Shown here: positions 1-12,296 of the stretch, piece after piece | Layout: every line of letters begins with the position of its first letter | Numbering within the stretch: the first letter of the stretch is position 1 | The notes under the pieces: model-generated | What the model saw: only the letters and a program-made list of their open reading frames with translations | What the model was told of the DNA's origin: nothing | Databases searched by the model: none | Program-made: the position numbers and the translations under genes | Source of the DNA: Tethya wilhelma | Lineage: Eukaryota > Porifera > Demospongiae > Tethyida > Tethyidae | DNA length: 64,000 bases | Direction of reading: 5' to 3' | Assembly: GCA_964030475.1 (NCBI GenBank) | Contig: CAXIPT010000002.1 | Location: forward strand, 12,287,236-12,351,235

Positions 1-27
1 GTCTGTGCAACACACACACACACATAC

Positions 28-390
28 CTCTTGCAGAATGTCGGCAATCTTCACCAGCTCCTTCTCACTGAGGCACTTGAACTCTGGAACACTACAAACA
101 GAAGGTTGAGATGGATAAAATTTTGTACGACTACGACCTGGCATTTGGGATTATTAATTAACACAGGGGTAACCTCTTTAGGAAGTTAAGGTGCTCTGAC
201 TGCTTGATGATACCAGTATTCATCATGATGGTCTGAAAGGCATTTCGTTCCAAAGTCCACACCTGTCAAGGAAACAGAGAGAGAGAGAAAAAAATGATCT
301 CAACGTTGTGTCAGCAATTTCACAAAAGAAGTGAGGATTCAAAGGAAATATATAGACCTACCAAGGTACATTTTTCAATAATCCCACAAT

Positions 391-426
<36 letters not shown>

Positions 427-624
427 CTAACTAACATTGGCTGCCAATATTTTTATACAGAGCCTGGGAACTAGGCTAGGACCAGCTGTCTACCTTGGTA
501 TCCTTGCGAGCTTTGATGGTCGCTGTTCTTGTGCAGTTGTACAAGATGGCAAGCTCTCCAAAAAGTTTCCCAACTCCCATGACTCCTCTGGGTTCACCAT
601 TCTTGGTTACCTCCACTTCTCCAC
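28..624 (-). CDS. PRKG: PKG regulatory exons (cyclic-nucleotide site A), on the opposite strand to the rest of the gene
   Basis: Three minus-strand exons at 494-624, 174-262 and 28-91. In that order they encode the first nucleotide-binding pocket ([31 protein letters not shown]), then [17 protein letters not shown], then [20 protein letters not shown]. This is exactly the PKG stretch that should precede the plus-strand exon at 848, and the last exon ends in phase 0 as that exon requires. Donors and acceptors are normal on the minus strand. The block is bounded by an AC array (about 9-24) and a GT array (about 630-661). An inversion of the block, real or an assembly error, explains this better than a second gene, because a minus-strand gene would need its own 5' exons inside the plus-strand one. 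Confidence 0.85.
395..422. repeat. CT microsatellite
   Basis: Uninterrupted CT dinucleotide run in the intron between the inverted PKG exons. Confidence 0.9.
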
Positions 625-629
625 CTAAT

Positions 630-661
<32 letters not shown>
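630..661. repeat. GT microsatellite at the edge of the inverted PKG block
   Basis: GT run directly upstream (on the minus strand) of the acceptor of exon 494-624. It is the inverted counterpart of the AC run at about 9-24 and is a candidate inversion breakpoint. Confidence 0.85.
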
Positions 662-667
<6 letters not shown>

Positions 668-847
668 AATGACATGGGAGGAAATTTTTGTACAATGCAG
701 GGGCTGATTCGGGGGGAACGGGGGGAGGGGGTTGCCAAACCCCAAATATGCACCAGAGCACTTAGAATCTCAAAATACTCTGGGGGCCATGCAATGAGCC
801 ACCCCCCTCCAAACATTACTTCACTACATGTATGTTCATTTACACAG

Positions 848-1403
848 GACTATTATCCTCAAGGAGAATACATCATTCGCCAAGGAGCAACTGGTGATAC
901 CTTCTTCATCATCAATGCAGGCACAGTGAGTTCTTTGATAGCTAGTCTGGACACATCATGATCATAAAATATGTCTTACACGAAATACTGCTGTCTGTCC
1001 TGTAGGTCAAAGTGACCATCAGAGAGACTCCCGACAGTCCTGAAATGACAGTGAGAGAGCTAAAGAAAGGAAGCTTCTTTGGAGAGAAAGCACTCTTAGG
1101 GTATGTCATAATTACTGCAGTAGAAAATAAATATAATATACCAAAAATTAATATCAAGGATATATATATATGTAGGTGTATCACAAGACATACAAATTAT
1201 GCACAAAGTATTATATATTAAGTGTTGTATTAAATATTATATAAAGTGATTTTTATCTGTTCCATTTATACAGTAACTCCGTTCGGACAGCTAATGTCGT
1301 TGCACAGAGCCATGTGTCATGTCTGACAGTTGACAGAGAGTAAGTGTGTGAGAGTCTGTTTGTAGGAAGTGCCACTCTTGCATTGTGTGGTGTTTTTGTT
1401 TTG

Positions 1404-1479
<76 letters not shown>

Positions 1480-2287
1480 ACATGACAAGACAGTAATTAC
1501 AACTGTTGTGCACGTACATAGCAATAAGTATGCTCCTACTCGTTACCCTCTAGACACTTCACTCAACTCATCGGAGACCTTGTTGCTAAGCAGTACCCCA
1601 GCAACGAACAAGCCAGACCAAAGACGTAAGTTGTCTTGACTTGCTGGCTAGCATCCACACACTAGTAGTACCATTTCCCCTCACTCGTATTAAATACAAT
1701 GTATGTATACAAGTATGTATATGTGTAGTGGACCTAGTAATTCACACTAACTCTCTCTCTCCAGAGCCATTAAAGATGCAGAACCTTCTAAGGAGTATGC
1801 TGATGTCACTCTTCGTGATTTCCACAAGGTGGAGACACTTGGAATGGGAGGCTTTGGACGAGTAGAACTGGTTAGGGCACAAACTCAATGCAATGTGTCA
1901 TTATTAACTCTCTTAAACTAGTCTAAGACCCCCCTTTTCTTTATAATTTATGTGTGTGTTGAGAAAGTAGCTAGGTCTGCTTATATGAGTTTTAATGCCC
2001 ATGGTTTTTTAACTTCTAAATTCAGTGTGAGAAAGCAGATCTGCTTATATGGGTTTTAATGCCCATGTTTTTTTACTTCTAAATTCTGTGTGAGAAGGTT
2101 CTGCTTATATGGGTTTTAATGTCCATGGGGTTTTACTTCTGAATTCCAGGTCCAGTTGAAGAGTGATGCAACCAAGACATTTGCTCTCAAGTGTCTTCGT
2201 AAGAAACACATCGTAGAGACTCGTCAACAGGAGCACATCTTCTCAGAGAAGCAGATCATGCTTCAAGGAAGGTGCCCCTTCATTGCA

Positions 2288-2329
<42 letters not shown>

Positions 2330-3917
2330 GTGTGTGTGTGTGTGCACATGTGTGTGCGTGTGTGTGTGCGTGTGCGTGTGCGTGTGTGTGTGTGTGTGCA
2401 CGTGTGCGGGTGCGTGTGTATGTGTGTGTGTGCGTGTGTGTGTGTGCGTGTGTGTGGTTAAAATGGACGGATTTAGGGTCATTAATTTGTGTTCATTCCT
2501 TAGATTGTACAAGACCTTCCGTTGTTCTAAGTACTTGTATATGATGTTGGAGGTATGTCTTGGTGGAGAACTTTGGACAATACTCAGAGACAGGTAAACA
2601 AGCTTCATTTGATCCTTGCTGTATGGTTAACTGTTTGTGAATGAGCAACTCCATATATAGTTTATACTTTCACTCTTGATGTATGTACTACCAACAGAGC
2701 TTGCTTTGATGAGAACACCACTAGGTTCTGCACAGCCTGTGTGGTGGAGGCCTTCCAGTATCTTCACGACAGAGACATTGTCTACAGAGACTTGAAGGTA
2801 TAGCGCATAATATTAGCTAGTCCAGCTAGCTATGCAATAAAGTATATTTAAAAGTTTTGATCTCTAATCTCTCTATGTCTCATTGCAGCCTGAAAACCTT
2901 CTTCTAGACAGTAATGGTTACGTCAAACTTGTAAGTCATAGCATTGTTACGTGTTTTCAGTATAATTCGGATCAGCTAGGCTATATGCATGTATATATCC
3001 ACGGTGATAATAACAACTGGTTCATTGTATCCTTGCAGGTTGACTTTGGTTTTGCCAAGTACATTGGAGCAGGTCGCAAGACATGGACCTTCTGTGGTAC
3101 ACCCGAATATGTAGCCCCTGAGATTATTCTAAACAGAGTAAGTCATTAATTAACATAATTTGGTAGCTTATGTATTGATGTGCATTATTAAGAATATTTA
3201 AACTATACTGTACAGGGTCATGACCTCTCTGCTGACTACTGGTCTCTCGGTATTCTAATGTTTGAGCTTCTCACTGGAAGGTAAATGCCAATGGATGTGT
3301 GCATGTACTGTGACGAGGGTGTGCTTTTAATGGAATCACATAATATTATGGTTCCTATTGTCAATCCACAGCCCACCATTCTCTGGCACTGATCCTATGA
3401 GAACGTACAACATCATCTTGAAGGGAATTGACGTCATTGAGTTCCCCAAAAAGATCAGTAGAAGTGCCCAAAATCTTATCAAGAAACTTTGTCGGTAAGC
3501 ATTCATGCACTGACCCAGATCACAACACAGCATCTAGAGTGAGGGTTGTTATGTCCTTACACTACTAAGTACTTGTCGTGCAGCTATCATTGATCATTGT
3601 GTTGATTTCTTGTTAATTTTCCCAGGGACAACCCCGCAGAGAGATTAGGATACTTGCGTGGAGGACTAAAAGACATCAAGTCACATCGGTACGTAAGTCT
3701 GGCTATTCAAGGAGTGTGTTGTTGTACTGCTGCTAATAGACTAGAGTCACCTGCATTGTCATGGTCCTATAATGATGATATGTACGTCTACTGCAGGTGG
3801 TTTGAAGGCTTCAATTGGGAAGGACTTAACAAGAGAACTGTAGTCCCTCCTATTATTCCTAACGTGAGTTAGTTTGTGACTGTTGGTATTGTTTTTGAAT
3901 GCTCAACTAGTGAGTCA

Positions 3918-3963
<46 letters not shown>

Positions 3964-4105
3964 GGTTCGCCATGCAACAGACACCTCCAACTTTGACCAC
4001 TTCCCCCCAAGTCAAGAGGACATACCCCCGGACGACCTCAGTGGATGGGATGCTGACTTTGGACCCATCCAGAACACCCCCAAATGGTGCCTCCCTGGAT
4101 ACTAA
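848..4105 (+). CDS. PRKG: cGMP-dependent protein kinase, C-terminal part (cyclic-nucleotide site B, AGC kinase domain)
   Basis: Serine/threonine kinase of cGMP signalling. Exons: 848-925, 1006-1100, 1274-1339, 1554-1625, 1765-1870, 2150-2289, 2504-2593, 2698-2797, 2889-2930, 3039-3137, 3216-3280, 3372-3494, 3626-3688, 3797-3863, 3965-4105. All use GT-AG sites and join in frame. The first two exons hold the second cyclic-nucleotide pocket ([16 protein letters not shown], then FGEKALLG and SVRTAN). The kinase domain has the glycine loop GMGGFGRV, the lysine in FALKCL, YRDLKPEN, VDFGFAK, the activation threonine in [14 protein letters not shown], and the AGC tail FEGFNWEGL. It is PKG rather than PKA because of the tandem nucleotide pockets and the PKG-like [10 protein letters not shown] and [14 protein letters not shown] short C-terminal extension ends in WCLPGY. 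The N-terminal half is missing upstream on this strand; the matching exons lie inverted at 28-624. Confidence 0.93.
1405..1476. repeat. Long TG microsatellite in a PKG intron
   Basis: About 36 TG units between exons 1274-1339 and 1554-1625. It yields spurious His-Thr and Cys-Val open frames. Confidence 0.9.
2290..2457. repeat. GT/GC-interrupted microsatellite beginning at a splice donor
   Basis: Starts at the donor GT of PKG exon 2150-2289 and runs about 168 bases with GC and CA interruptions, filling most of the intron. Confidence 0.9.
3918..3961. repeat. CA microsatellite ending at the last PKG acceptor
   Basis: CA run that leads straight into the acceptor of the terminal PKG exon at 3965. 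Confidence 0.9.
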
Positions 4106-4613
4106 AGAGTTGTCTCTCACACAAAACAATAGTAGCTGTATTTTTTTAAAGTTTTTTTTTCTTGCCCTGCAAATTACACTTCACTATAGAAAATAATTTG
4201 ATATTTTTCTATAATTATAAGACCGGAAGTGGTCTTGTGTTATATTTACTGTACTTTATATTGTTGTCCATATGGGCCAAGTGCTATGTGTTGTAGCAAT
4301 TATTTTTGACAGCAATAGCTAAAGCAAAATAATTTATAGTACTAATTATGTAGTAGTCTTTTTCACCATACTAGCTATATAACTAGCTTTCTCCAGCCCA
4401 TGCCATACTCTATGTAATGTTATGATCAATATTATATTTTCTTCTTGTTATAAAATTTACATTCTAATAATTATGTGTACAATAATATAATATTATGTTA
4501 TTGCATTACTTACCATGCATAATATTTCTTGATCTATATGCAATTCTCTAATAGTTTGGTCATTCAACTGATCATGACTCTATAGTAATTATTGCACAAG
4601 CTATAGGTTTGTC
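4106..4613. other. Convergent intergenic region
   Basis: AT-rich sequence between the PKG stop and the stop of the minus-strand Calx-beta gene. It must hold both 3' UTRs. I see no further open frame or RNA gene. Confidence 0.6.
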
Positions 4614-7600
4614 TCACTTTTGTTGACCTAGAGGCCCAGGTTCATCTGGAGGGGGAATCGGTGGAACTAATGGCTCGGGTGTCATTGGCGCTGTTGGGAG
4701 TGGCTCTGCTGGATTAGCACTGATGATGATGAAGGTGCTATCGTGAATAGTCTCACTGCCAATTTGGAACACAGGGTTGGGGTCATTAATACTACCTTCA
4801 AAGTGACTGAGCACCAATTGGAATGCTCTATCTCTCAGGTTCCCTTCACTGACAGGTAGGGAAAATCCAAATGTTTCTTCAGCATCACTAGGAAGAAGCC
4901 GAAACAGAAAGGTTGTTTGTCCTTCAATGATTGAAAAGTCTTCACCGGCAACAGCAACATCGAAACGGGAGTTATTGGGAGTCTCATCAGTGACTGTGAC
5001 AATGTACAAGATTGTTTGTTCCGTTGTGCCTTCCTTACGAACCAACACTGAATCAATGAATGTTTCAAACTCTGCAGGTGCAGCAAACGTATAACTGGGC
5101 TGCTCAAAGCCAATCACAAGGGCTGCAAAGGAACAAAAACACATCTTTGAATAAAACCATGATGCATGGATGCTTACAGTTGCATGCAACTGCAAAGTGT
5201 ACACTTACGGTCGTTGTCGACCACATTGCCAAGAGCTGTTCGTATGGGCTGTAAGTTTCCAGCGGATAGAGGAGTCAAACCTCTAGCACTTTGGATGTCA
5301 ATTATAAATATCTCTTGTGTTGCTTCGTTGATGTTGTCGTCAGTTATGGCAATGGTTGCCTGCTGCTCAACCAACAGTGTTGTTGAAGTCTCGTCTGGTC
5401 CAAAGGTGAGCTCAATCAACATTGGATCGATATCTCTAGGTAAATTCCCCACAGGAAATGCTACAGAAAACAAGTTAATGAAATTATTGCAAACTCTATG
5501 AACTCTATGCATGTGAATTCAGTGAGTATTTATGCATGCACAAGGTAGGTAGAGGGACACACAACACTTTTACTAGTATTAGAGAAATTATATACCTAGA
5601 TAGATAGGCTAAGATAGCCACCCACTATATGCATGCACATTCAGGTGTATGGTATCTTATAAATTACTTCAAACATCTGCCTTTTTTTAATTGTTCCTGG
5701 CATAAATACACTGCCAGATCTGTAACTCACTCTCTCGACTAACAGATAGTCATCTACAACTCTCACTCACTCTCTGCAAAGTTGGCAGTGGTGATGCTCT
5801 CAGGTATATCCTCAAAGTCGGCTGGAAAGATCTCGTTGAGTCTGGCCTCAGTGATATTGAACACTTGGATCAACACTGTGAGTGGTGTGGCAATACGACC
5901 TTCCTTGGACACGGTTAGCTGCATGGCAGCATCACTTTCAAATCCTCTGAAGCTATTGCTGGTGAATGATACATTTACCACTGTACGAAAAATAAATAAA
6001 AAGCATATAAAAATTTAATATTATGAGATTGTGCTGTTGAACAAAGCTATAACTATTCTAAGCTAGCTGGAAGTTATAACAGATTGACAAATAATTATTT
6101 TGGAATGTGTAACATCCTATATCCATGGATGAACATGGATGCACATAGATTTACATGCATGCATGTATATGCTCACCATCATTGTCATTGATAGTGATAC
6201 AAAGTGTGCTCACAAAGAGAGCTGGTGGTGGAATACTGAGGGGCTCTAGAGTAGTCAGCCTCAGTTGATAAGTCTCTCCAAACTCTTGGGCGATTTCATC
6301 AACAAAATGGACAAGACTCACAGATGATGGCGGTGGTGGTGGGCTATCCACGATGGGTCGTCTCAAAGAAACTCTTGTGTTTTCAATAATAAAATCCTCT
6401 CCAAGAGCTGTAAGCAAACACAAACAAAGAACCACAAAATGTAATACATGACTATACACAGGACTGGTGAAGAAGTGCAGTATAATTTATGTAGTTTGTA
6501 CAACACGGGATTGAAATTTCTTACTTGCACTTAAAGGAATCACTTCCACCACAAAGTCAATCACTGGAGGAAGAGCATTGGCAATTTCACTGAAAGCACC
6601 TTTGGAAAAATCAACTTGAAAACCAATCGGAGGATCTTGTTCAGGCACAGAACGAAACGGCCAGTCAGTCCAACCAAATACTACATTGGAAAAAAAATTA
6701 ACGAATAATGCATGACTGTTATGACTAGGCTCCAATAGTCAGTACATGGCTCACCAACACATGGTTCACAGAGTTCCAAACCAGACCTTCGAAAGGACAA
6801 CCCTTGACCCTCAACACAGCACTCCGTAAGACTGTTACTGATATCAATGAAATCATCCTCTATCCCGCAGTTCTCTAGTGTGTAACACTCAACCACTTGT
6901 TCCACAGGGGGCTGTTCAACAGGATTGGTGGCAGTACAAACTACAAGGAAAGAAGGAATCATGCAATAATGCATGTATAACCCATGCATTTCAAATTATC
7001 TTTCAGTACTAATACAGACATTATATCCTCATGCATGCATGCATGCATTCTCACACCGCTTCTATACAGTGCAATCTTCAGTGCTTGGTGTTTCTTACCA
7101 GGTGGAGAACACTGAACTGTGATGTCCTCTGAGTGATCACATTCACCGTCTGTATTGGAGCCACACTCAGAGATGCTACTCTCTTCACCAGTGCAGATCA
7201 GTTCTGTAAAGAATAGTGGCCCAGTTCCAGGTATAGCTCCAAGAGGAGTAGCAGCTGCAGGATTAGAAGGACACAATATCATACATTGTATTATAGACTG
7301 AGTATCATTCTACAATGTACCATATAGATATAGCAGGTAAATTTGGTGAGAAGTGAATTAGTGAATTGTTCTTCAAAACACCAAATTAAATTCTGCAAAA
7401 CAACTTTTAATGCACATGTATACGTGTGTATAAACAATGCAGCGTGCAGAATTAAATCACCAAATTTAAAATCGTCAATCATGCATTTTCCAAATTTTAA
7501 GCCTGGCAAATTTACCCGCTATACGGTAATACTGTAATGCACACATGTGTGAGAGAAGTGTACAAGTTTAAAAAGCATGCAGATGGGTCAACACTGAATG

Positions 7601-10600
7601 GTGTGTATGTGTTACAAAGCAATCAAATTTCACTACTCAATCGACAGCCCCACTCCGCAGCTCCCAGGCTGCATCCCCTGATGGAAATTGAGAGCTGGGA
7701 AAGAGAGGCTTTACTCAATCCATACTTACGTCCAGTGAAGCCCAATTGCCTACAAACGACAGTGGCATCTTGGGAAGAGAAGTTAGGATCACAAATGGTT
7801 CCCCATTCATTGTTTTGACACACTTCTACACGTCCATTCACAAAGGAAGATCCACCAGCTATTCTAATCTCTGAATCAAAACACACTAGAAATGTGTGTG
7901 TGTGTGTGTGTGTATGTGTGTGTGTGTGTGTGCAGAGTGTGTGATTTACCGTGCGTATTAACAAACATTTACCACACACATACTAACCCCTATCAATCAC
8001 TACAATTGTGAGTAGTCCAGGGAAGCCAACATTGGTTCCTGGAGAGACTGCCTCCAGTTGAACAAAGAAAACTTCCTCTCCTTCTTGGACTGAATCAAGG
8101 ACAACCTCAATCGGGACAGTATCCGTGGCAACATCAGGTCCAACCACTCTCCTTACAGAGTCAACAGCAGTGTAATCGTCAGGAGCTACACGAATAATTT
8201 AAAGGAGAGAAGAGAGTGAGGCAGCACATTCATTGAAGATAGTTACCATATAATGGGAGAGTTTTGCGGTGTCAAACTTTTGCTGATGTCTCAAGTCAAA
8301 CATTTTAGCAGTTTAACTTTTGCGGATGAGCTGTGTAAGCCCATACGTAAACATGTTAAGGAGAATTTCGTGGATAAAAACTCTCGTGGATGGAAAACTT
8401 TCCTGCTCAGTGGTGTATCCAGGATTTCAGTTATGGGGGTGCTGATATAATGCGGGCGCGAAGCGCCTGGAAATTTTGGGCTAGCCACGCCCACTTTTGC
8501 GTCACGTGAGCAAAATTATTAATTGTTATTCATGCAATCGCACCAGAGATGGCATCGTGTTCCGCAGTTTTTTCGGCTTTTTTTCCAATCTTATGTAAAA
8601 TTTCACTCTTGAAAGTGAGTTTAAAATCTTATCAGCTTATATTTTATTTATTTCAAACATAATTCATTGAACTGCGCTCGTCTTGAGCACTGCTTTTAGG
8701 CGTGATGACGTCATTATTTTCTGAGCCAGGGGGGTGCTCGAGCACCCTGAGCACCATGCTGGATACGCCACTGCTGCTATACGGTAATATAGACAGTATA
8801 TGGTACATGCTCTATGGCATTATCTTAATGCACCATGCAGGATTCACCATTCTCTCTAGATCTAACTTCTAAGGTCTGGGATTTCAGAGGTACATTTAGA
8901 TTGTATCTTTTTTCAAGGGATTAGTTTTCATGGATTTAATTTCATGGTATAAAATTAATTGTAGGTGTGTGTATCAAACTACCACAGTGTTGATGCTAGC
9001 TGTTGCATCATTGCAAAATCAAAATGAGTGTGACCTAAAATGCAGTGTGACCTAAAAATGTAGTGTCTTACCAGTAGCATTTCCATCAAAGGTGAACACT
9101 CGGTATAAGAGTGGGAATTCCACTGTCAGTAATTCGAGGTTCTCGGTGCGGAGGAGCAGTTCAACAGGAATATCGATGACAGTTCCTTCAATAATGTTCA
9201 TTGTCACACCATCTGATCCAAATATAAACTCTGCATCTAATGAAAGAGATGAATGTGCAGAACAAAATAAATCATGGCACACCCACACACCCAAACACAT
9301 GTACACATGCACAAACTAAGTTATCAATAATGAGGGGGGTACTCACCAGGAATGGGGCATTCTTCAATCTGAGGGCAGTCTGGCGGAGGAGGAGGAGGAA
9401 GACAAGAAACACTTGCATCATTGCGGAGAATAAAACTTGGAGTTTCTTCAAAATCAGCTGTGCAGTCCAAGAGCTGAGACTCATTGCCAAAACAACCAAT
9501 GTTGCTGAAAAGTGTAGATGCTAAACCTTGACCAAATGTTCGATCCTCAAATTCAAAAATTGCTCCTACAGTACATAATTACCATAAATCCAGAAATTAT
9601 TACTGAAATAACCACATTAACTATATGATACTTATTTCACCTTTCAGTGAAAGAATTATATAATGTCATAGATCCTGGAGTGGGTTATTAAAGTCCATCT
9701 GGTTTGAGAATGTCAGTAGAAAAACTTGAATAACTTTCTAAATATCCAACCGATTTCAAAATTTCAAGCACCATTGGAAAGCGCTCGATCTTCCCGTCCT
9801 TTTGGTTGCTTTTTCAGCTTCCTACGCCTAACCAATCAAAAGTTAGCTATTTTGTTCAATAGAAAAATTATGGTTATGAATCTCATTAATTCACTTCCGG
9901 CAGCATGCATTCTCAAACCAGATCGACTTTAAGGTTACGGGTACAGTAAGCTCATGAATATGCTAATCAGTACAAGCTAGTTATTTTAGATGCGAAAGTA
10001 GAGAGATAATTTCTTGCGTCAATTTTTGCAAAGCTTGCTAAAAATCAAACCGGATATGGGCGGTCATCTTACCGTTCTGTCAACAGAGAAGGGCCAGACG
10101 GAGAGTTTTCTCAAAAAGAAACAATTGAACTGTCCAGGTCGCCGCAGTTTGCTGTCTGACAGCTGCCTAGGGTGCTTTGGAGAGCGCTTTTTAGCTCCAT
10201 AAAACTTTTCGTATTTGAAGTAGAAAGAAAATCTCAATGTCAGGCCCTGCCAAACCAAGGTAGGTTTTCTGTGTATCAGCGCTCTGGATAGCACAGTCAT
10301 GCTACTTGGAAAAAACTGACGCAGAAAATTTATTTTGACCGTAGTTCACTGTAGCACTCAGCAGAAAAGCTATGAAAACTAGATTTTTTACTTTCCAAGA
10401 ACAAACTGACTAATACTATACTTCTGAATAGGAAGAGGTTTGATCATACAGTTCTGTTGCTAGATTTTGGTAGATTTTTTATGCTCATAAATTATTCATA
10501 TCAATGATTTTGCACTTTGTACCCCGTAACCTTAATATTGTTAGTTACAATATACACTGTGTCATCCACAACTAACCTTGATCAGAAAATCCAAGCTGTC

Positions 10601-12206
10601 TGCACACCACAGTAGCATCCAGATCATCCCAGCCAACGTCAGTGGACACACTTCTCCACTGATTTGAGAAACATATCTCAACACGTCCTTCAAACATAGT
10701 GTTCCCGCCCACCAATCTCAAATCACCATCATCACCACCTGTAGATGACAAACCAAACACAAGAAATTTATAAATAGGTGAGGAATCTATGAATGTCTAA
10801 AAAATTGTGATAGGCTTGTCCTCAGGCTTTCTGTGTTCTGCTATCGACAATCTTTACCAGACATGCTTTTATTAAATCAATAATAGTAGCATGCAAAAGG
10901 CCTGGGAACAATATTGTGACACTACAATGTTACTAGTAAGCTTACACTATATATCATATGAGTGCATATCATGTTGTGTAAACCTACATGAATCATTATC
11001 AACAATTCTTATGGGAGTAAAAGGGTTATCGAAGGTAGCGACTCCATCAAAAAAAACTAATCCCAATACGGCAATTTCCTCTGGCTCTGATTGAGGGTCG
11101 TCAGTGGCTTGCAACCGTACTGACTGAGTAGTGGTTGTATCGTTGAAGGAAATCGAAATCCCATCATCAAAGCTAATGAAATCACCATCAATGAATAAAA
11201 TATCGCCTGTGTGTGTGTGTGTGTGTGTGTGTGGTGTGTCATACAAGTTTATCTCTATACTCAGTGGAAGTATGGTGCCATTGTACCATACTGAGTGGAT
11301 ACTTTGATTACTAAGCACATGCAGTATAAGAGTACAAAATTTTTTATGAAACAAATGAGCACATATTGTTCGAACCCTCAGCATCATGCCATGTCATATA
11401 TGCCGTGTTACATTGATTAGCATTATATAGCACTAAGGATGGCTGCCACGAGTGGAGCTGGAGATCAAACCATTGTCATATTATCTCACCAGTAAAGAAA
11501 AATATTGCTAGCCTCACAATGCATTGATTTTTTATTTAAGGCTCAAAGATTCCTGAGAAAAGCTCACAACTTCAGCTAGATTAATTCCGGACAAGTTTGG
11601 CCCAAAAAATTAATGATAAACTTTTAAGTAGACTGTATTCATTGGGCAAAACACTAATATGCCTCAGGTTAATATGGGTCTGTTAATTCACTTACCAAAG
11701 CCTGTAAATATTACTACTACTATTTCAACAGGGATCATTGGTCCAGCCATTCGCTCCACCACCAACTCCACTTCTTCACCCTCATTTACGACGAGAGGAT
11801 CACTTAGGCTGAATCCAAACACAGGCCTTGGACCTGAAGGTACATACAATAAAAAATAGGGGGTGTTAACAGACAATTTCTGTTCAGTAAATTAATTTAT
11901 GTACAGTAGTAATTTATGGGGACTCAATCAATCATCAATACCAACAGTAATTAGATACCTTACCTTCAGGTGGACTAGTAGTGGGTGGAGCATCGTCATC
12001 AAACACGATGATGCTAGCAATGGGATTGAGGATGTCAACATTGGTGGGAGATTCAGGATTGGCCGAGAGTGTGATGTAAAATATCTCTGTGTCTTCTGGT
12101 TCATCATCGTTGAAGATGAATATGGGTACTTCAACAGAAGAGATGCCTGGGGGGAAGACAACACTGAGGGTTTGAGTCTCCTGGAAGTAGTCGGATCCAA
12201 CTGTGT

Positions 12207-12237
<31 letters not shown>

Positions 12238-12257
12238 TGTGTGTGTGTGTGTGTGTN

Positions 12258-12296
<39 letters not shown>

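Noticed and set aside
1385..1639. Open frames rich in Cys-Val or His-Thr repeats here and at other AC/GT arrays
   Set aside because: They are translations of dinucleotide microsatellites in introns or spacers and have no family similarity.
848..4105. cAMP-dependent kinase or PKA regulatory subunit
   Set aside because: Cyclic-nucleotide site and kinase domain are in one polypeptide, with PKG-specific segments.
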